NCBI GenBank assembly: GCA_007827375.1
Contig: VISH01000002.1
Location: forward strand, 744,001-808,000
Length of the DNA: 64,000 nucleotides
Direction of reading: 5' to 3'
Origin: Alteromonadaceae bacterium 2753L.S.0a.02
Lineage (GTDB): Bacteria; Pseudomonadota; Gammaproteobacteria; Pseudomonadales; Cellvibrionaceae
Shown here: in pieces, positions 56,490-64,000 of the stretch
Numbering within the stretch: the first letter of the stretch is position 1
How the letters are laid out: each line of letters begins with the position of its first letter
Program-made: the position numbers and the translations under genes
The notes under the pieces: model-generated
Seen by the model: the letters and a program-made list of their open reading frames with translations, nothing else
Databases searched by the model: none
What the model was told of the DNA's origin: nothing

Positions 56490-59459
56490 TTGAACAGCGA
56501 GCAACTTAAAAATGCATCCGAGGCTTTCGAGTTTGCGCCCTCGGTACCGCGTGGTGTTACCCTAGTGGTGATCGTGTTGTGCGCTTTGCCGTTTATTGCT
56601 GGCGTGCTTGGGTTTGACTTAGGCGTCCCACATACAGCCATGGATGTGAGGGAGTGGGGCCATCTAGATGCCCACGACAGTACCTTTGGCGTTTATATTG
56701 CGCTCACGGGGCCACTCTGGCACCTAATCTTGGAATGGCTGGCCATTGCAACAGCCTTGCTGAGTAGTGCGCTGGCATTTAGTTTGTTCGTGATGTCGCG
56801 TAACATTGTTGCGCCGGTCATCGGGCTAACCCTGTTGTGTGCTGCCGGTCTTGATGCCTTCCACGCGCTGGCTGCGGTACGCATTGTTGATACCGTGGCT
56901 AGCTATGATCAGTTGATGCCCTTTAGTTGGGCTTTGGCCAGAATCCTAAGCGCATTACTCTTGTTTCTAGCTGTAAGCGTGTTGGTTTTCAGCAAGGTAC
57001 AAAATCACCGGCAGGCGCCGGCCAAGTTGCTGTCTATTCTGAGTTTGCTGTTTCTCTCGTTGGCTTATCTGGTGGTGCAGTGGTCGGTGAGTAGCGAAAA
57101 AATACCGGTTGCGATTTTTCCACAGGATTTCGTCAAAAGACCCTACGATGTCATTCCCCTGGTTATTTACATTGTGATGGGAGCCTTTTTGCTACCGAAG
57201 TTTCGGGAACGACATGGCGGCGTTTTTACAGATGCGCTGGTACTCAGCTTATTCCCGGCAATTGTGGTTGAACTGCACATGGTGTTTGGTTCAACGCAAC
57301 TTTTTGATCATCATTTTGTCGCCGCGCATTTACTGAAAATCCTCGTTTATGGGGTACCTTTTGTTGGGCTGGTACTTGATTATCATCACACCTCCAACTT
57401 GAGCAATTTAAAAACCGCGCAATTGCACCAAACTTATCGCGAGTTGCAGGCGAGAACCCATGAGTTATTAAAGTCAAACCGTAGCCTTGAAGAATCCAAT
57501 CGTTTTAAGTCTGAGTTTCTGGGCCGGGTTACCTATGAATTGCGAACACCCTTGAATTCGGTTATCGGGTTTAGTCGTATTCTGCTGAAATCCCGAAATT
57601 CCAATGAGGATACAAAAAGCTATAAAGCGATCGAAGCTATTTTTCGCAACAGCACCCACCTTATGGGGCTGATCAACGAAATTCTGGATTTATCAAAAAT
57701 CGAAACCGGGCGTATGAGCATCGACAAATCAGAATTTGTGATCAGCTCGCCGGTGGAACAGGTTTACAACACTCTGGCGCCGCTCGCTGAACACAAAAAA
57801 ATTAGCCTGCAACTTTTGAATTACGCGCGCAATGTAAAAATTGTAAGCGATCAAACCAAGCTACAGCAGATTTTGCTCAATTTAGGTTCGAACGCGGTGA
57901 AATATACCGAGCAGGGCAGCGTTACGATCAAAGTGGAGTGTTGCGCGCACGGCGAACTCGGCGATTGCATCTGCGTGAGTTTCGCAGACACGGGAATTGG
58001 CATTCCCGAAAAAGAAAAAAACAAACTTTTTGTGGAGTTCGGGCGCACTGATGAAGCGCGAAATATCGAGGCAGAGGGCACGGGTCTGGGATTGATGATT
58101 TCAGCAAAACTGGCCGAAGTTTTGGGTGGCACCATTGATTTCGATAGCGAGTATGGGGTTGGAAGTGAATTTCGCGTAAGTTTTCCTATTTCCGGTGTAG
58201 ACGCTCCACCGGTCTCGCAAACTGCAGATACGACGGATTCCAAATTTATGGATGGCATAGTGGTTGTGAGTGCCGATATTGATCCGGATGCCACTCGCTA
58301 TGTCGAAATTGCCTTGGCGGAAGCCGATATCCAGGTTCATAGCGTTCATTCCAGACAACAACTCATAGACACGGCCGAAGAATTCATGCCCGATTTAATT
58401 CTGCTGGATTTGCAACTGGAAGGCGAAGGCGGTGGCGAGGCCTTAAGTCATCTGGTATCCCACAGTGTACTCAAAGATATTCCCAAGCTTGCTATGTCTG
58501 TCGATAGTAACGCCCAAAAAGCGGCGGCTCAGCAGGGTGCCGATGGATTTTTGGAAAAACCCTGTGAAATTGACAAACTATTGATGCAGGTGCGCAAGTT
58601 GGTACACCGCGACATATCCAGCGTTTTATTGGTTGGGGTGTATCACGAACACCGGAAAATTCTGATGGAGGCCTTTGATGAATTGCTTGTGCATACCTTT
58701 TTTGTGGCTGATCATGCCGCAGCCTTAGAGAAACTATCACAATTTCTTCCCGACATGATTATCGTGAATATAGGAAATGAAAGCGTTGAAACGGCGAGGC
58801 TCATGGTTGTGCTGAACAATGACGAGCACCACAGCCGTTTACCAGTAATGCTGTACAACGGGCTGGAGGTCATACAAAAACTGAAATTGGAAAGCGATGT
58901 CGTTCGGGAAATTCGCGAAGTGGCTCCCAGTTGCGAGACCTTTATCAATTGTTTTCTCGGGATTCGGCGCAACATACGCCAACGTTTCATGCGAATAGAA
59001 AACATCAACAGACGACTCTCGGCTGAATACACCAAGCCCGCCAATGTCTCCGCCCGTAAATTCGTGAATGCTGACGACGATAATGTATTAATCGTTGATG
59101 CCACACCCGACACTGCAGCGCTGATCGATTGGATACTACAAGATATTCAGGTTAATCACGAAGTTGTCAATGGCGGGCGGGAAGCTTTAAAACGGGTGCT
59201 CGAAAATTCTTACAGCGTTTTGTTCATTGCCATTGATTTGCCCGATCTCCACGGCCGCGAAGTGTTGCGTCGTTTACGCGCTACCAATTCTTATCGCAAC
59301 ACGCCTATCGTAGCGATTATTTCCGATGAGCACCCGGTGGATGTTGACGAACTGCGAGAACTCGGTTTCAACGAAATAATAAAAAAACCTGTCGATGGCG
59401 ACAGGCTACTCAAGGTGTTGCGTAAATTCGTTTCACTGCGCGACCATGGCAGTCGCTAA
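56490..59459 (+). CDS. Membrane hybrid sensor kinase with MASE3-like domain, three receivers and Tyr at the phospho-acceptor site
   Basis: The 989-residue protein starts at TTG 56490 (AAGGA six bases upstream; the frame is open to 56271 without a ribosome site). A seven-helix MASE3-like sensor (about 20-290, 'LDAFHALAAVRIV', 'MPFSWALARILSALLLFL') is followed by a coiled coil. The HisKA box reads 'FLGRVTYELRTPLNSVIGF': the invariant His is Tyr349 (codon TAT at 57534). The ATPase domain looks intact: 'LNLGSNAVKYTEQG', 'FADTGIGIPE' and 'GTGLGLMISAKL'. Three receiver domains follow. The first has 'LILLDLQLEG' and KP, the second is degenerate ('MIIVNIGNE', no acceptor Asp), and the third has 'LFIAIDLPDLHG' and 'IIKKP'. 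Autophosphorylation at the usual site should be impossible unless Tyr is used. No partner regulator is adjacent. Confidence 0.88.
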   Translation: MNSEQLKNASEAFEFAPSVPRGVTLVVIVLCALPFIAGVLGFDLGVPHTAMDVREWGHLDAHDSTFGVYIALTGPLWHLILEWLAIATALLSSALAFSLFVMSRNIVAPVIGLTLLCAAGLDAFHALAAVRIVDTVASYDQLMPFSWALARILSALLLFLAVSVLVFSKVQNHRQAPAKLLSILSLLFLSLAYLVVQWSVSSEKIPVAIFPQDFVKRPYDVIPLVIYIVMGAFLLPKFRERHGGVFTDALVLSLFPAIVVELHMVFGSTQLFDHHFVAAHLLKILVYGVPFVGLVLDYHHTSNLSNLKTAQLHQTYRELQARTHELLKSNRSLEESNRFKSEFLGRVTYELRTPLNSVIGFSRILLKSRNSNEDTKSYKAIEAIFRNSTHLMGLINEILDLSKIETGRMSIDKSEFVISSPVEQVYNTLAPLAEHKKISLQLLNYARNVKIVSDQTKLQQILLNLGSNAVKYTEQGSVTIKVECCAHGELGDCICVSFADTGIGIPEKEKNKLFVEFGRTDEARNIEAEGTGLGLMISAKLAEVLGGTIDFDSEYGVGSEFRVSFPISGVDAPPVSQTADTTDSKFMDGIVVVSADIDPDATRYVEIALAEADIQVHSVHSRQQLIDTAEEFMPDLILLDLQLEGEGGGEALSHLVSHSVLKDIPKLAMSVDSNAQKAAAQQGADGFLEKPCEIDKLLMQVRKLVHRDISSVLLVGVYHEHRKILMEAFDELLVHTFFVADHAAALEKLSQFLPDMIIVNIGNESVETARLMVVLNNDEHHSRLPVMLYNGLEVIQKLKLESDVVREIREVAPSCETFINCFLGIRRNIRQRFMRIENINRRLSAEYTKPANVSARKFVNADDDNVLIVDATPDTAALIDWILQDIQVNHEVVNGGREALKRVLENSYSVLFIAIDLPDLHGREVLRRLRATNSYRNTPIVAIISDEHPVDVDELRELGFNEIIKKPVDGDRLLKVLRKFVSLRDHGSR

Positions 59460-59465
59460 AGGTTG

Positions 59466-59714
59466 TCAGTGGTACAGTGTTGTTTCCCACACACCTTTTT
59501 TGGCAATTTTCGAAGCGTACATCTGCCCTTGCTCAGGATTGGTCTGCATATATTGAATGTAGAGAATCAAACCGCTCGCTGCGGCTGAGCGACTGGAGTA
59601 AGGTCCTACGTCGGTACCTTCGCGCGTTGAAAAATACCACTGGCCATCCACGCAAAAAAAGCGCTCAGAGCGGTACCACACTTTATCCACCGATTCGCCT
59701 TTTCTTACGTTCAT
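59466..59714 (-). CDS. Small DUF6316-like protein
   Basis: 82 residues; 'VWYRSERFFCVDGQWYFSTREGTDVGPYSS' (motifs WYRSERFFCVDGQWYF and REGTDVGP) and 'RSAAASGLILYIQYM' match, by recall, a small gammaproteobacterial family of unknown function (DUF6316). It is aromatic-rich with no membrane helix or signal. ATG at 59714 has AAAGGATG upstream; an 18-codon extension is unlikely. Convergent with the hybrid kinase, six bases apart. Confidence 0.7.
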   Translation of the reverse strand: MNVRKGESVDKVWYRSERFFCVDGQWYFSTREGTDVGPYSSRSAAASGLILYIQYMQTNPEQGQMYASKIAKKGVWETTLYH

Positions 59715-59980
59715 GGTGTGACATCCTTTGTTGGTTGAATTGTGATCATTTAGTGACAGTATAAGCATTTTAAAAAAATGCCTTAGAATATTTTTATCTG
59801 AGAATCCCGGCGCCTTTAGGGCGTTCTTTTTTAAAAAAGGGTTTTTATAATGCGCTGTTTGAATGAGCGCGTATTTCTACGGTGCAAAGGTATAGATGGT
59901 AATTGCTGGGTAGCGTGGTAAATTTGCTTAAGCCGGAAGATTCACGCGTGTTTTAAGTGGTTAAATCAGAGAATTGGAAA

Positions 59981-61366
59981 ATGCATATTCATATATTGGG
60001 GATTTGTGGCACCTTTATGGGTTCGCTGGCTCAGCTGGCAAGAGCGCGCGGTTTTAAAGTCACCGGCGCAGACCACAATGTGTACCCTCCGATGAGCACG
60101 CAATTACAACAAGCGGGTATTGAACTCATTGACGGTTTTGATGAACAGCAGTTAAAGCTGAAACCGGACGCGTATGTGATTGGTAATGTGGTGAGTCGTG
60201 GCAACCCCTTGATGGAGGCTATTTTAAATGCGGGGTCACGATTCATTTCCGGACCGCAGTGGCTCGCTGAAAATATATTACAGGATAAATGGGTTTTGGG
60301 CGTATCGGGTACCCACGGTAAAACCACCACTGCGACGATGCTAACCTGGATGCTGGAATACGCCGGCATGTCACCAGGCTATTTGATTGGGGGCGTGCCG
60401 GGAAACTTTGCTTGTTCGGCGCGCCTGGGTGAAAGCGATTTTTTTGTGATAGAGGCCGACGAATACGATACGGCGTTTTTCGATAAACGTTCCAAGTTCA
60501 TCCACTACCGCCCCCGAACGCTGATTCTCAATAACCTGGAATATGATCACGCGGATATTTTTCCTGATCTCGCTGCCATTCAAACGCAATTCCATCATTT
60601 AATTCGCACGGTTCCTGGCGACGGTCTGATCATCTCCCCCCAAGGCGAGCCCGATATTGAATGCGTTATTGAGCGTGGCTGTTGGACGCCCAGACAAACA
60701 ACTGCGCCGCAGGGACCAGCCAATTGGCAGCTACAAGATGCCGCAGCTGATGGTGGGCTCTTTAAGGTAGCATTTGAAGGGGTGGTACAAGGCGAGGTGA
60801 GCTGGTCTCTTACTGGCGCGCATAACATGCAAAATGCACTTAGTGCCATTGCCGCCGCGCGTCACGTGGGCTTGGCGCCGTCACTGGCCTGCGAAGCCTT
60901 ACGTCATTTTAAAGGTGTAAAACGCCGTATGGAGGTGGTCACTCAGTTGCAACACGTTTCCCTTTACGACGATTTTGCGCATCATCCCACGGCAATTACA
61001 ACGACGTTGGCGGGGTTGCGAGCCAAAGTCGGTGAAGCCCATATTCTTGCGATTGTCGAACCTCGTTCGAATACGATGAAAATGGGAGTTCATAAGGAGC
61101 AGTTGGCACAGGCGGCACAGGCGGCAGACTTCGCGATCTGGTATCAGTCCGCTCTCATGGAGTGGCGTCTCGAAGATTACCTCGCTGGGGATAATCTCGT
61201 GTGTCGGTCCACCGATGAAATTATCGCTGCGACCTTGCAATACCTCGATCGTTTCGGGAATTCAGCAGTCGTGCCCCTCCATATCGTCGTGATGAGCAAT
61301 GGTGGTTTTGAGGGAATTCATGGGCGCCTGGAACAGGCTATCCAACAAAAATTATCGGGATGCTGA
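59981..61366 (+). CDS. mpl: UDP-N-acetylmuramate:L-Ala-gamma-D-Glu-meso-DAP ligase
   Basis: Recycles the murein tripeptide by joining it to UDP-MurNAc, 461 residues. Mur-ligase fold: N-terminal 'MHIHILGICGTFMGSLAQLA', ATP-binding 'GVSGTHGKTTTATMLTWML', 'IEADEYDTAFFDKRSKFIHY' (DEYDTAFFDKRSKF is typical of Mpl), 'FKGVKRRMEVV' and 'YDDFAHHPTAI'. The start at 59981 has GGAA close upstream and fits the family; a GTG eight codons earlier is possible. ubiX follows with its ATG one base after the stop (TGAAATG). Confidence 0.95.
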   Translation: MHIHILGICGTFMGSLAQLARARGFKVTGADHNVYPPMSTQLQQAGIELIDGFDEQQLKLKPDAYVIGNVVSRGNPLMEAILNAGSRFISGPQWLAENILQDKWVLGVSGTHGKTTTATMLTWMLEYAGMSPGYLIGGVPGNFACSARLGESDFFVIEADEYDTAFFDKRSKFIHYRPRTLILNNLEYDHADIFPDLAAIQTQFHHLIRTVPGDGLIISPQGEPDIECVIERGCWTPRQTTAPQGPANWQLQDAAADGGLFKVAFEGVVQGEVSWSLTGAHNMQNALSAIAAARHVGLAPSLACEALRHFKGVKRRMEVVTQLQHVSLYDDFAHHPTAITTTLAGLRAKVGEAHILAIVEPRSNTMKMGVHKEQLAQAAQAADFAIWYQSALMEWRLEDYLAGDNLVCRSTDEIIAATLQYLDRFGNSAVVPLHIVVMSNGGFEGIHGRLEQAIQQKLSGC

Positions 61367-61367
61367 A

Positions 61368-61982
61368 ATGGATTCTATGTTTGATTGCACCGTGTCACTC
61401 GCCATTACTGGTGCTTCCGGAGTGCAGTATGGGTTAAAACTGTTGCGCAGCTTGGTCGCTCTCAATTGCAAGGTGTACCTGATGGTTTCGAGCGCTGCTG
61501 AGGTGGTGATGCGTGTCGAAGCTGGCTTGGAAGTACCCGAATCGCTCGCGGCGCAGCAGATATTTTTCAATAACTACAGTGCTGCGAAACCTGAGCAACT
61601 CACCTGCCTTGCCAAAGACGACTGGTTCGCGCCGGTTGCGTCCGGTTCAAGTACGCCCGCTGCGATGGTGGTTTGCCCCTGCAGCGGAGGTAGTTTGGCG
61701 GCAATTGCCACTGGCGCCAGTAACAATCTGATTGAGCGTGCGGCAGACGTAGCCTTAAAAGAGCGTCGCTCATTGATTTTGGTACCCCGCGAAGCTCCCT
61801 ATTCAGAGATTCACCTCAGCCATATGTTGGCTCTCACGCGCATGGGCGCAGTTATCGTGCCTGCTAGCCCGGGTTTTTACCACAAACCGCAAACTATTGA
61901 AGATCTGATCGATTTTGTGGTGGCGCGGGTGCTCAGTCAACTGGGGCTTGAGCAGTCGCTTGTCCCGCCCTGGGGTGAGTGA
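61368..61982 (+). CDS. ubiX: Flavin prenyltransferase UbiX
   Basis: Makes prenylated FMN, the cofactor of the UbiD decarboxylase in ubiquinone synthesis; 204 residues. 'LAITGASGVQYGLKLL' (FMN loop), 'VVCPCSGGSLAAIATGASNNLIERAADVALKERR' (motifs CPCSGGSLAAIATG and ERAADVALKERR) and 'LVPREAPYSEIHLSHML' (PREAPYSEIHL) are diagnostic. Translation is coupled to mpl. The stop lies eight bases from the convergent FHA gene. Confidence 0.95.
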   Translation: MDSMFDCTVSLAITGASGVQYGLKLLRSLVALNCKVYLMVSSAAEVVMRVEAGLEVPESLAAQQIFFNNYSAAKPEQLTCLAKDDWFAPVASGSSTPAAMVVCPCSGGSLAAIATGASNNLIERAADVALKERRSLILVPREAPYSEIHLSHMLALTRMGAVIVPASPGFYHKPQTIEDLIDFVVARVLSQLGLEQSLVPPWGE

Positions 61983-61990
61983 CTGGCGCA

Positions 61991-62845
61991 TCACAGCACT
62001 CGCGCAATCACCAAAATGAGCAGTATCAGCAGCAACACGGCCAGAATCCAGTGCGTTACTGGCGTTTTACCACTCTGTGTTTCTTCGCGATTACCCGGAG
62101 AGGTAGGTGCCGTTTTCCAGCGCTTGGCCGAAGGCTTGGCGGCAGACCCTGCGCTACTGGTTTTTTTCCGAGCCGCTTTACGCTCTGCTGGTGATACTGC
62201 GGGTGGTCGCCGTGTGGCCGATTTGTGCAATTGAATTCCCGGTCCAAACAAGCAGAAACTGTAAACGTCAAAACGGATATGATCCCCAGCGCGCACCTTT
62301 GCGTGGGCTACCTTGGTGTCATTTACAAAGGTGGCATTGGCTGATTTCAGGTCGTCAATTTGTAGCTCTTGGGCGTTAAGCTGAACAATGCGGGCGTGCT
62401 CTCTGGAAAGGTGGGTGCCGGGAAACACAATATCGCAGTGTTTGCCACGCCCAAGTAAAAGCGTTTGTTTTTCTGTGAAACAAAGTGGAAACTCCTGCCC
62501 GGCCAACCAGCTCGAGTTGCCGATAAGTGACCAATAAACCTGATCAGCGCCCTGCGTTTCGGCAATGGGATCAATAATTTCCAGCTCAACTTCACCAATT
62601 CGTAATATGTCTCCGCAACTTATTGGCTGAACGCTTACCCGCTGACCGTTAACATAGCTGCCGTTTTCGCTGCCTAAGTCGCGGAGCGTGATAACGTCGC
62701 GTTCGCGGGAAATGCGGGCGTGATGATCTGCGACAGAGGGGTGATCGAGATTGAGGTTGTTATCCTCAGCCCTTCCAATGGCGAAGTTGCGCTCCATAAC
62801 CCAGAACGGGTCACGCTGCAGATTTTTGTAACGGACTTTTAACAT
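61991..62845 (-). CDS. Protein with two FHA domains and a C-terminal membrane anchor
   Basis: 284 residues. FHA 1 (about 1-90) has 'FAIGRAEDNNLNLDHPSVADHHARI' (GRAEDNNLNL, HPSVADHHA) and 'DLGSENGSYVNGQRV'. FHA 2 (about 100-210) has 'LLLGRGKHCDIVFPGTHLSREHARI' (GRGKHCDIVFPG, HLSREHA) and 'DLKSANATFVNDTKV'. Both keep the phosphothreonine-binding Arg and Ser-x-x-His. A Lys/Ala/Ser-rich linker leads to one C-terminal helix (ILAVLLLILLILVIARVL), so it is a tail-anchored phosphopeptide reader. No Ser/Thr kinase or type VI secretion gene is adjacent. It is divergent from the MMPL transporter with a 113-bp promoter gap. Confidence 0.85.
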   Translation of the reverse strand: MLKVRYKNLQRDPFWVMERNFAIGRAEDNNLNLDHPSVADHHARISRERDVITLRDLGSENGSYVNGQRVSVQPISCGDILRIGEVELEIIDPIAETQGADQVYWSLIGNSSWLAGQEFPLCFTEKQTLLLGRGKHCDIVFPGTHLSREHARIVQLNAQELQIDDLKSANATFVNDTKVAHAKVRAGDHIRFDVYSFCLFGPGIQLHKSATRRPPAVSPAERKAARKKTSSAGSAAKPSAKRWKTAPTSPGNREETQSGKTPVTHWILAVLLLILLILVIARVL

Positions 62846-62958
62846 ATTGAATTATGTAACCTGCTGTGCAGCCAGTATAATGCCTGCCGACAGTTAGGTG
62901 CAGTCTCTGTTACAAACCTGTCCACCCGACGTCAGTTTAGGATCTCTGATTTACACGA

Positions 62959-64000
62959 ATGTTTAGTCGCGCTTTTGATTATTATTTATCCGTTATTACG
63001 GACTACCCCAAGCTGACACTTTCTTTGTTGGCGTTATTGTTGGCCATTGCTGTCGCTGGCGTACCACACTTTAAACTCGATGCCTCGTCAGACTCTTTAA
63101 CACTGGAGCACGATGCCGATCTGGATTTTTATCGGGAAGTGATCAAACAGTACAAGAGTGGCGATTATTTGGTGGTTACCTTTAAATCCGAAGAGCCGCT
63201 GTTCAGTGAACCCTCGCTGGCAACGCTTAAGGCGTTAAGAAGTGAACTGGCAGCAATTGACGGTGTAGTCAGCATCAACAGTATTATCGACGTTCCCTTG
63301 TTATACAGCCCTCTGCAACCGTTGCGGGAAATGGTAAAGAATCCACGTACGCTGTTAACGCCCGGTGTCGATTTTGCCATGGCTGAGCGGGAATTCCTTA
63401 CCAGCCCGGTTTATAAAAATCTTATTCTCGGTCCCGATGGCCAAACAACCGCGTTGCAATTAAACCTTAAAGTGGACGATCACTATATTGATTTAGTGCG
63501 CAATCGTGATGCGCTTCGCCTAAAGCGTGATGAACAAGGTTTGCAAGCCGCAGAACAGGCGCAATTGCAGCAAGTTACCGCCGAGTTGCGTGCTTATCAA
63601 ACTGAACAAACTGCACGTGCTCATACCCGCGTCGACGAAATTCGTAAGGTGGTTGGTAAATATCGCGACCACGCCGAAATATTTGTCGGCGGCCTCACTA
63701 TGATCACCGCCGATATGATTCGTTTCATTAAAAACGATATCGTGGTATTCGGTTCAGCCGTGCTGCTGTTCATGATTGTCGTACTGGCGATTATATTTCG
63801 CTCGTTGCGCTTTGTGATAATTCCCATGCTTACCTGCCTTACGGCGGTTTTGTTGGTCTTGGGTTATGTGAGTTGGGTCGATTGGCGTCTCACGGTAATC
63901 TCTTCGAATTTTACGGCTTTATTGTTGATCATTTCGCTTGCCATCATTATTCATTTGGTGGTGCGCTACCGTGAATTTGCCGACGACAATCCCGATTGGA
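62959..64000 (+). CDS. MMPL/RND-superfamily transporter, 3' end beyond window
   Basis: An open frame from ATG 62959 runs through the right edge (347 codons visible). The first helix is at about residues 18-37 (LTLSLLALLLAIAVAGVPHF). A periplasmic part contains 'LEHDADLDFYREVIKQYKSG' and 'DVPLLYSPLQPLREM'. A cluster of helices from about 255 on ('DIVVFGSAVLLFMIVVLAII', 'FVIIPMLTCLTAVLLVLGY', 'ALLLIISLAIIIHLVVRY') has the sterol-sensing-domain-like arrangement of MMPL proteins. Members of this family export lipids or hydrophobic compounds. Substrate and partner cannot be seen here. Confidence 0.85.
   Translation, partial: MFSRAFDYYLSVITDYPKLTLSLLALLLAIAVAGVPHFKLDASSDSLTLEHDADLDFYREVIKQYKSGDYLVVTFKSEEPLFSEPSLATLKALRSELAAIDGVVSINSIIDVPLLYSPLQPLREMVKNPRTLLTPGVDFAMAEREFLTSPVYKNLILGPDGQTTALQLNLKVDDHYIDLVRNRDALRLKRDEQGLQAAEQAQLQQVTAELRAYQTEQTARAHTRVDEIRKVVGKYRDHAEIFVGGLTMITADMIRFIKNDIVVFGSAVLLFMIVVLAIIFRSLRFVIIPMLTCLTAVLLVLGYVSWVDWRLTVISSNFTALLLIISLAIIIHLVVRYREFADDNPDW

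Overview
The window reads as a chromosomal segment of a marine gammaproteobacterium of the Cellvibrionales type (Teredinibacter or Saccharophagus-like). This is inferred from the pseudomonad-like housekeeping order (pcnB-folK-deoxynucleoside kinase-panB; cbrX-cbrA-cbrB; gluQ-dksA-sfsA; rpsF-rpsR-membrane protein-rplI-dnaB), roughly balanced base composition, and the mix of a trans-AT polyketide accessory region with acyl-homoserine-lactone signalling. No species marker gene lies in the window, so the genus is a guess.

Region 1 (1-13200) looks like the edge of a secondary-metabolite locus. It holds the end of a duplicated FtsX-type ABC permease, a 42-bp tandem repeat array, and a leftward operon of an omega-amidase/nitrilase, an Sfp-type phosphopantetheinyl transferase and an Fe(II)/2-oxoglutarate oxygenase. 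Divergent from it is a fused acyltransferase-enoylreductase of the trans-AT PKS type. A DUF2807 protein, a LuxR-type receptor, a RibD-like pseudoenzyme, a LuxI synthase and a type II thioesterase follow. A textbook 20-bp lux box lies between the RibD-like gene and luxI, and a weaker lux-like element sits in the acyltransferase promoter. No PKS/NRPS megasynthase is in the window; it would have to lie to the left.

Region 2 (13200-16100) has an acyltransferase-3 membrane protein divergent from a membrane-anchored LytTR regulator. A tRNA-Leu(CAG) gene follows, whose 3' end and terminator are tandemly repeated three more times with a 131-bp period.

Region 3 (16250-31300) is core genome: rnr-rlmB, rpsF-rpsR-membrane protein-rplI, dnaB, panC-panD, acs, an FKBP, ppnN, smrA-like and a MAPEG protein. 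Two intergenic tracts (19530-20330 and 24094-24320) are chains of small triplet-loop hairpins. A roughly 156-bp inverted-repeat element ends the region.

Region 4 (31300-43900) carries a YfiR-YfiN-like c-di-GMP pair, dxs, ppc, a lipoprotein hydrolase and the panB-dNK-folK-pcnB cluster.

Region 5 (43900-50700) is the CbrXAB carbon-control system. Between cbrB and pcnB, exactly where Pseudomonas has crcZ, there is a previously unannotated small RNA candidate on the minus strand. It has a near-consensus sigma-54 promoter, a CbrB-like upstream dyad, five clusters of AAYAAYAA-type Hfq/Crc motifs and a perfect 12-bp-stem terminator. I consider this the best find in the window.

Region 6 (50700-64000) contains sfsA, a Rieske protein, a TfoX-C protein, an M15 peptidase, a HAD phosphatase, ppa and a large hybrid kinase whose phospho-acceptor histidine position is tyrosine. 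It ends with a DUF6316-like protein, mpl-ubiX, an FHA protein and the start of an MMPL/RND transporter that runs off the right edge.
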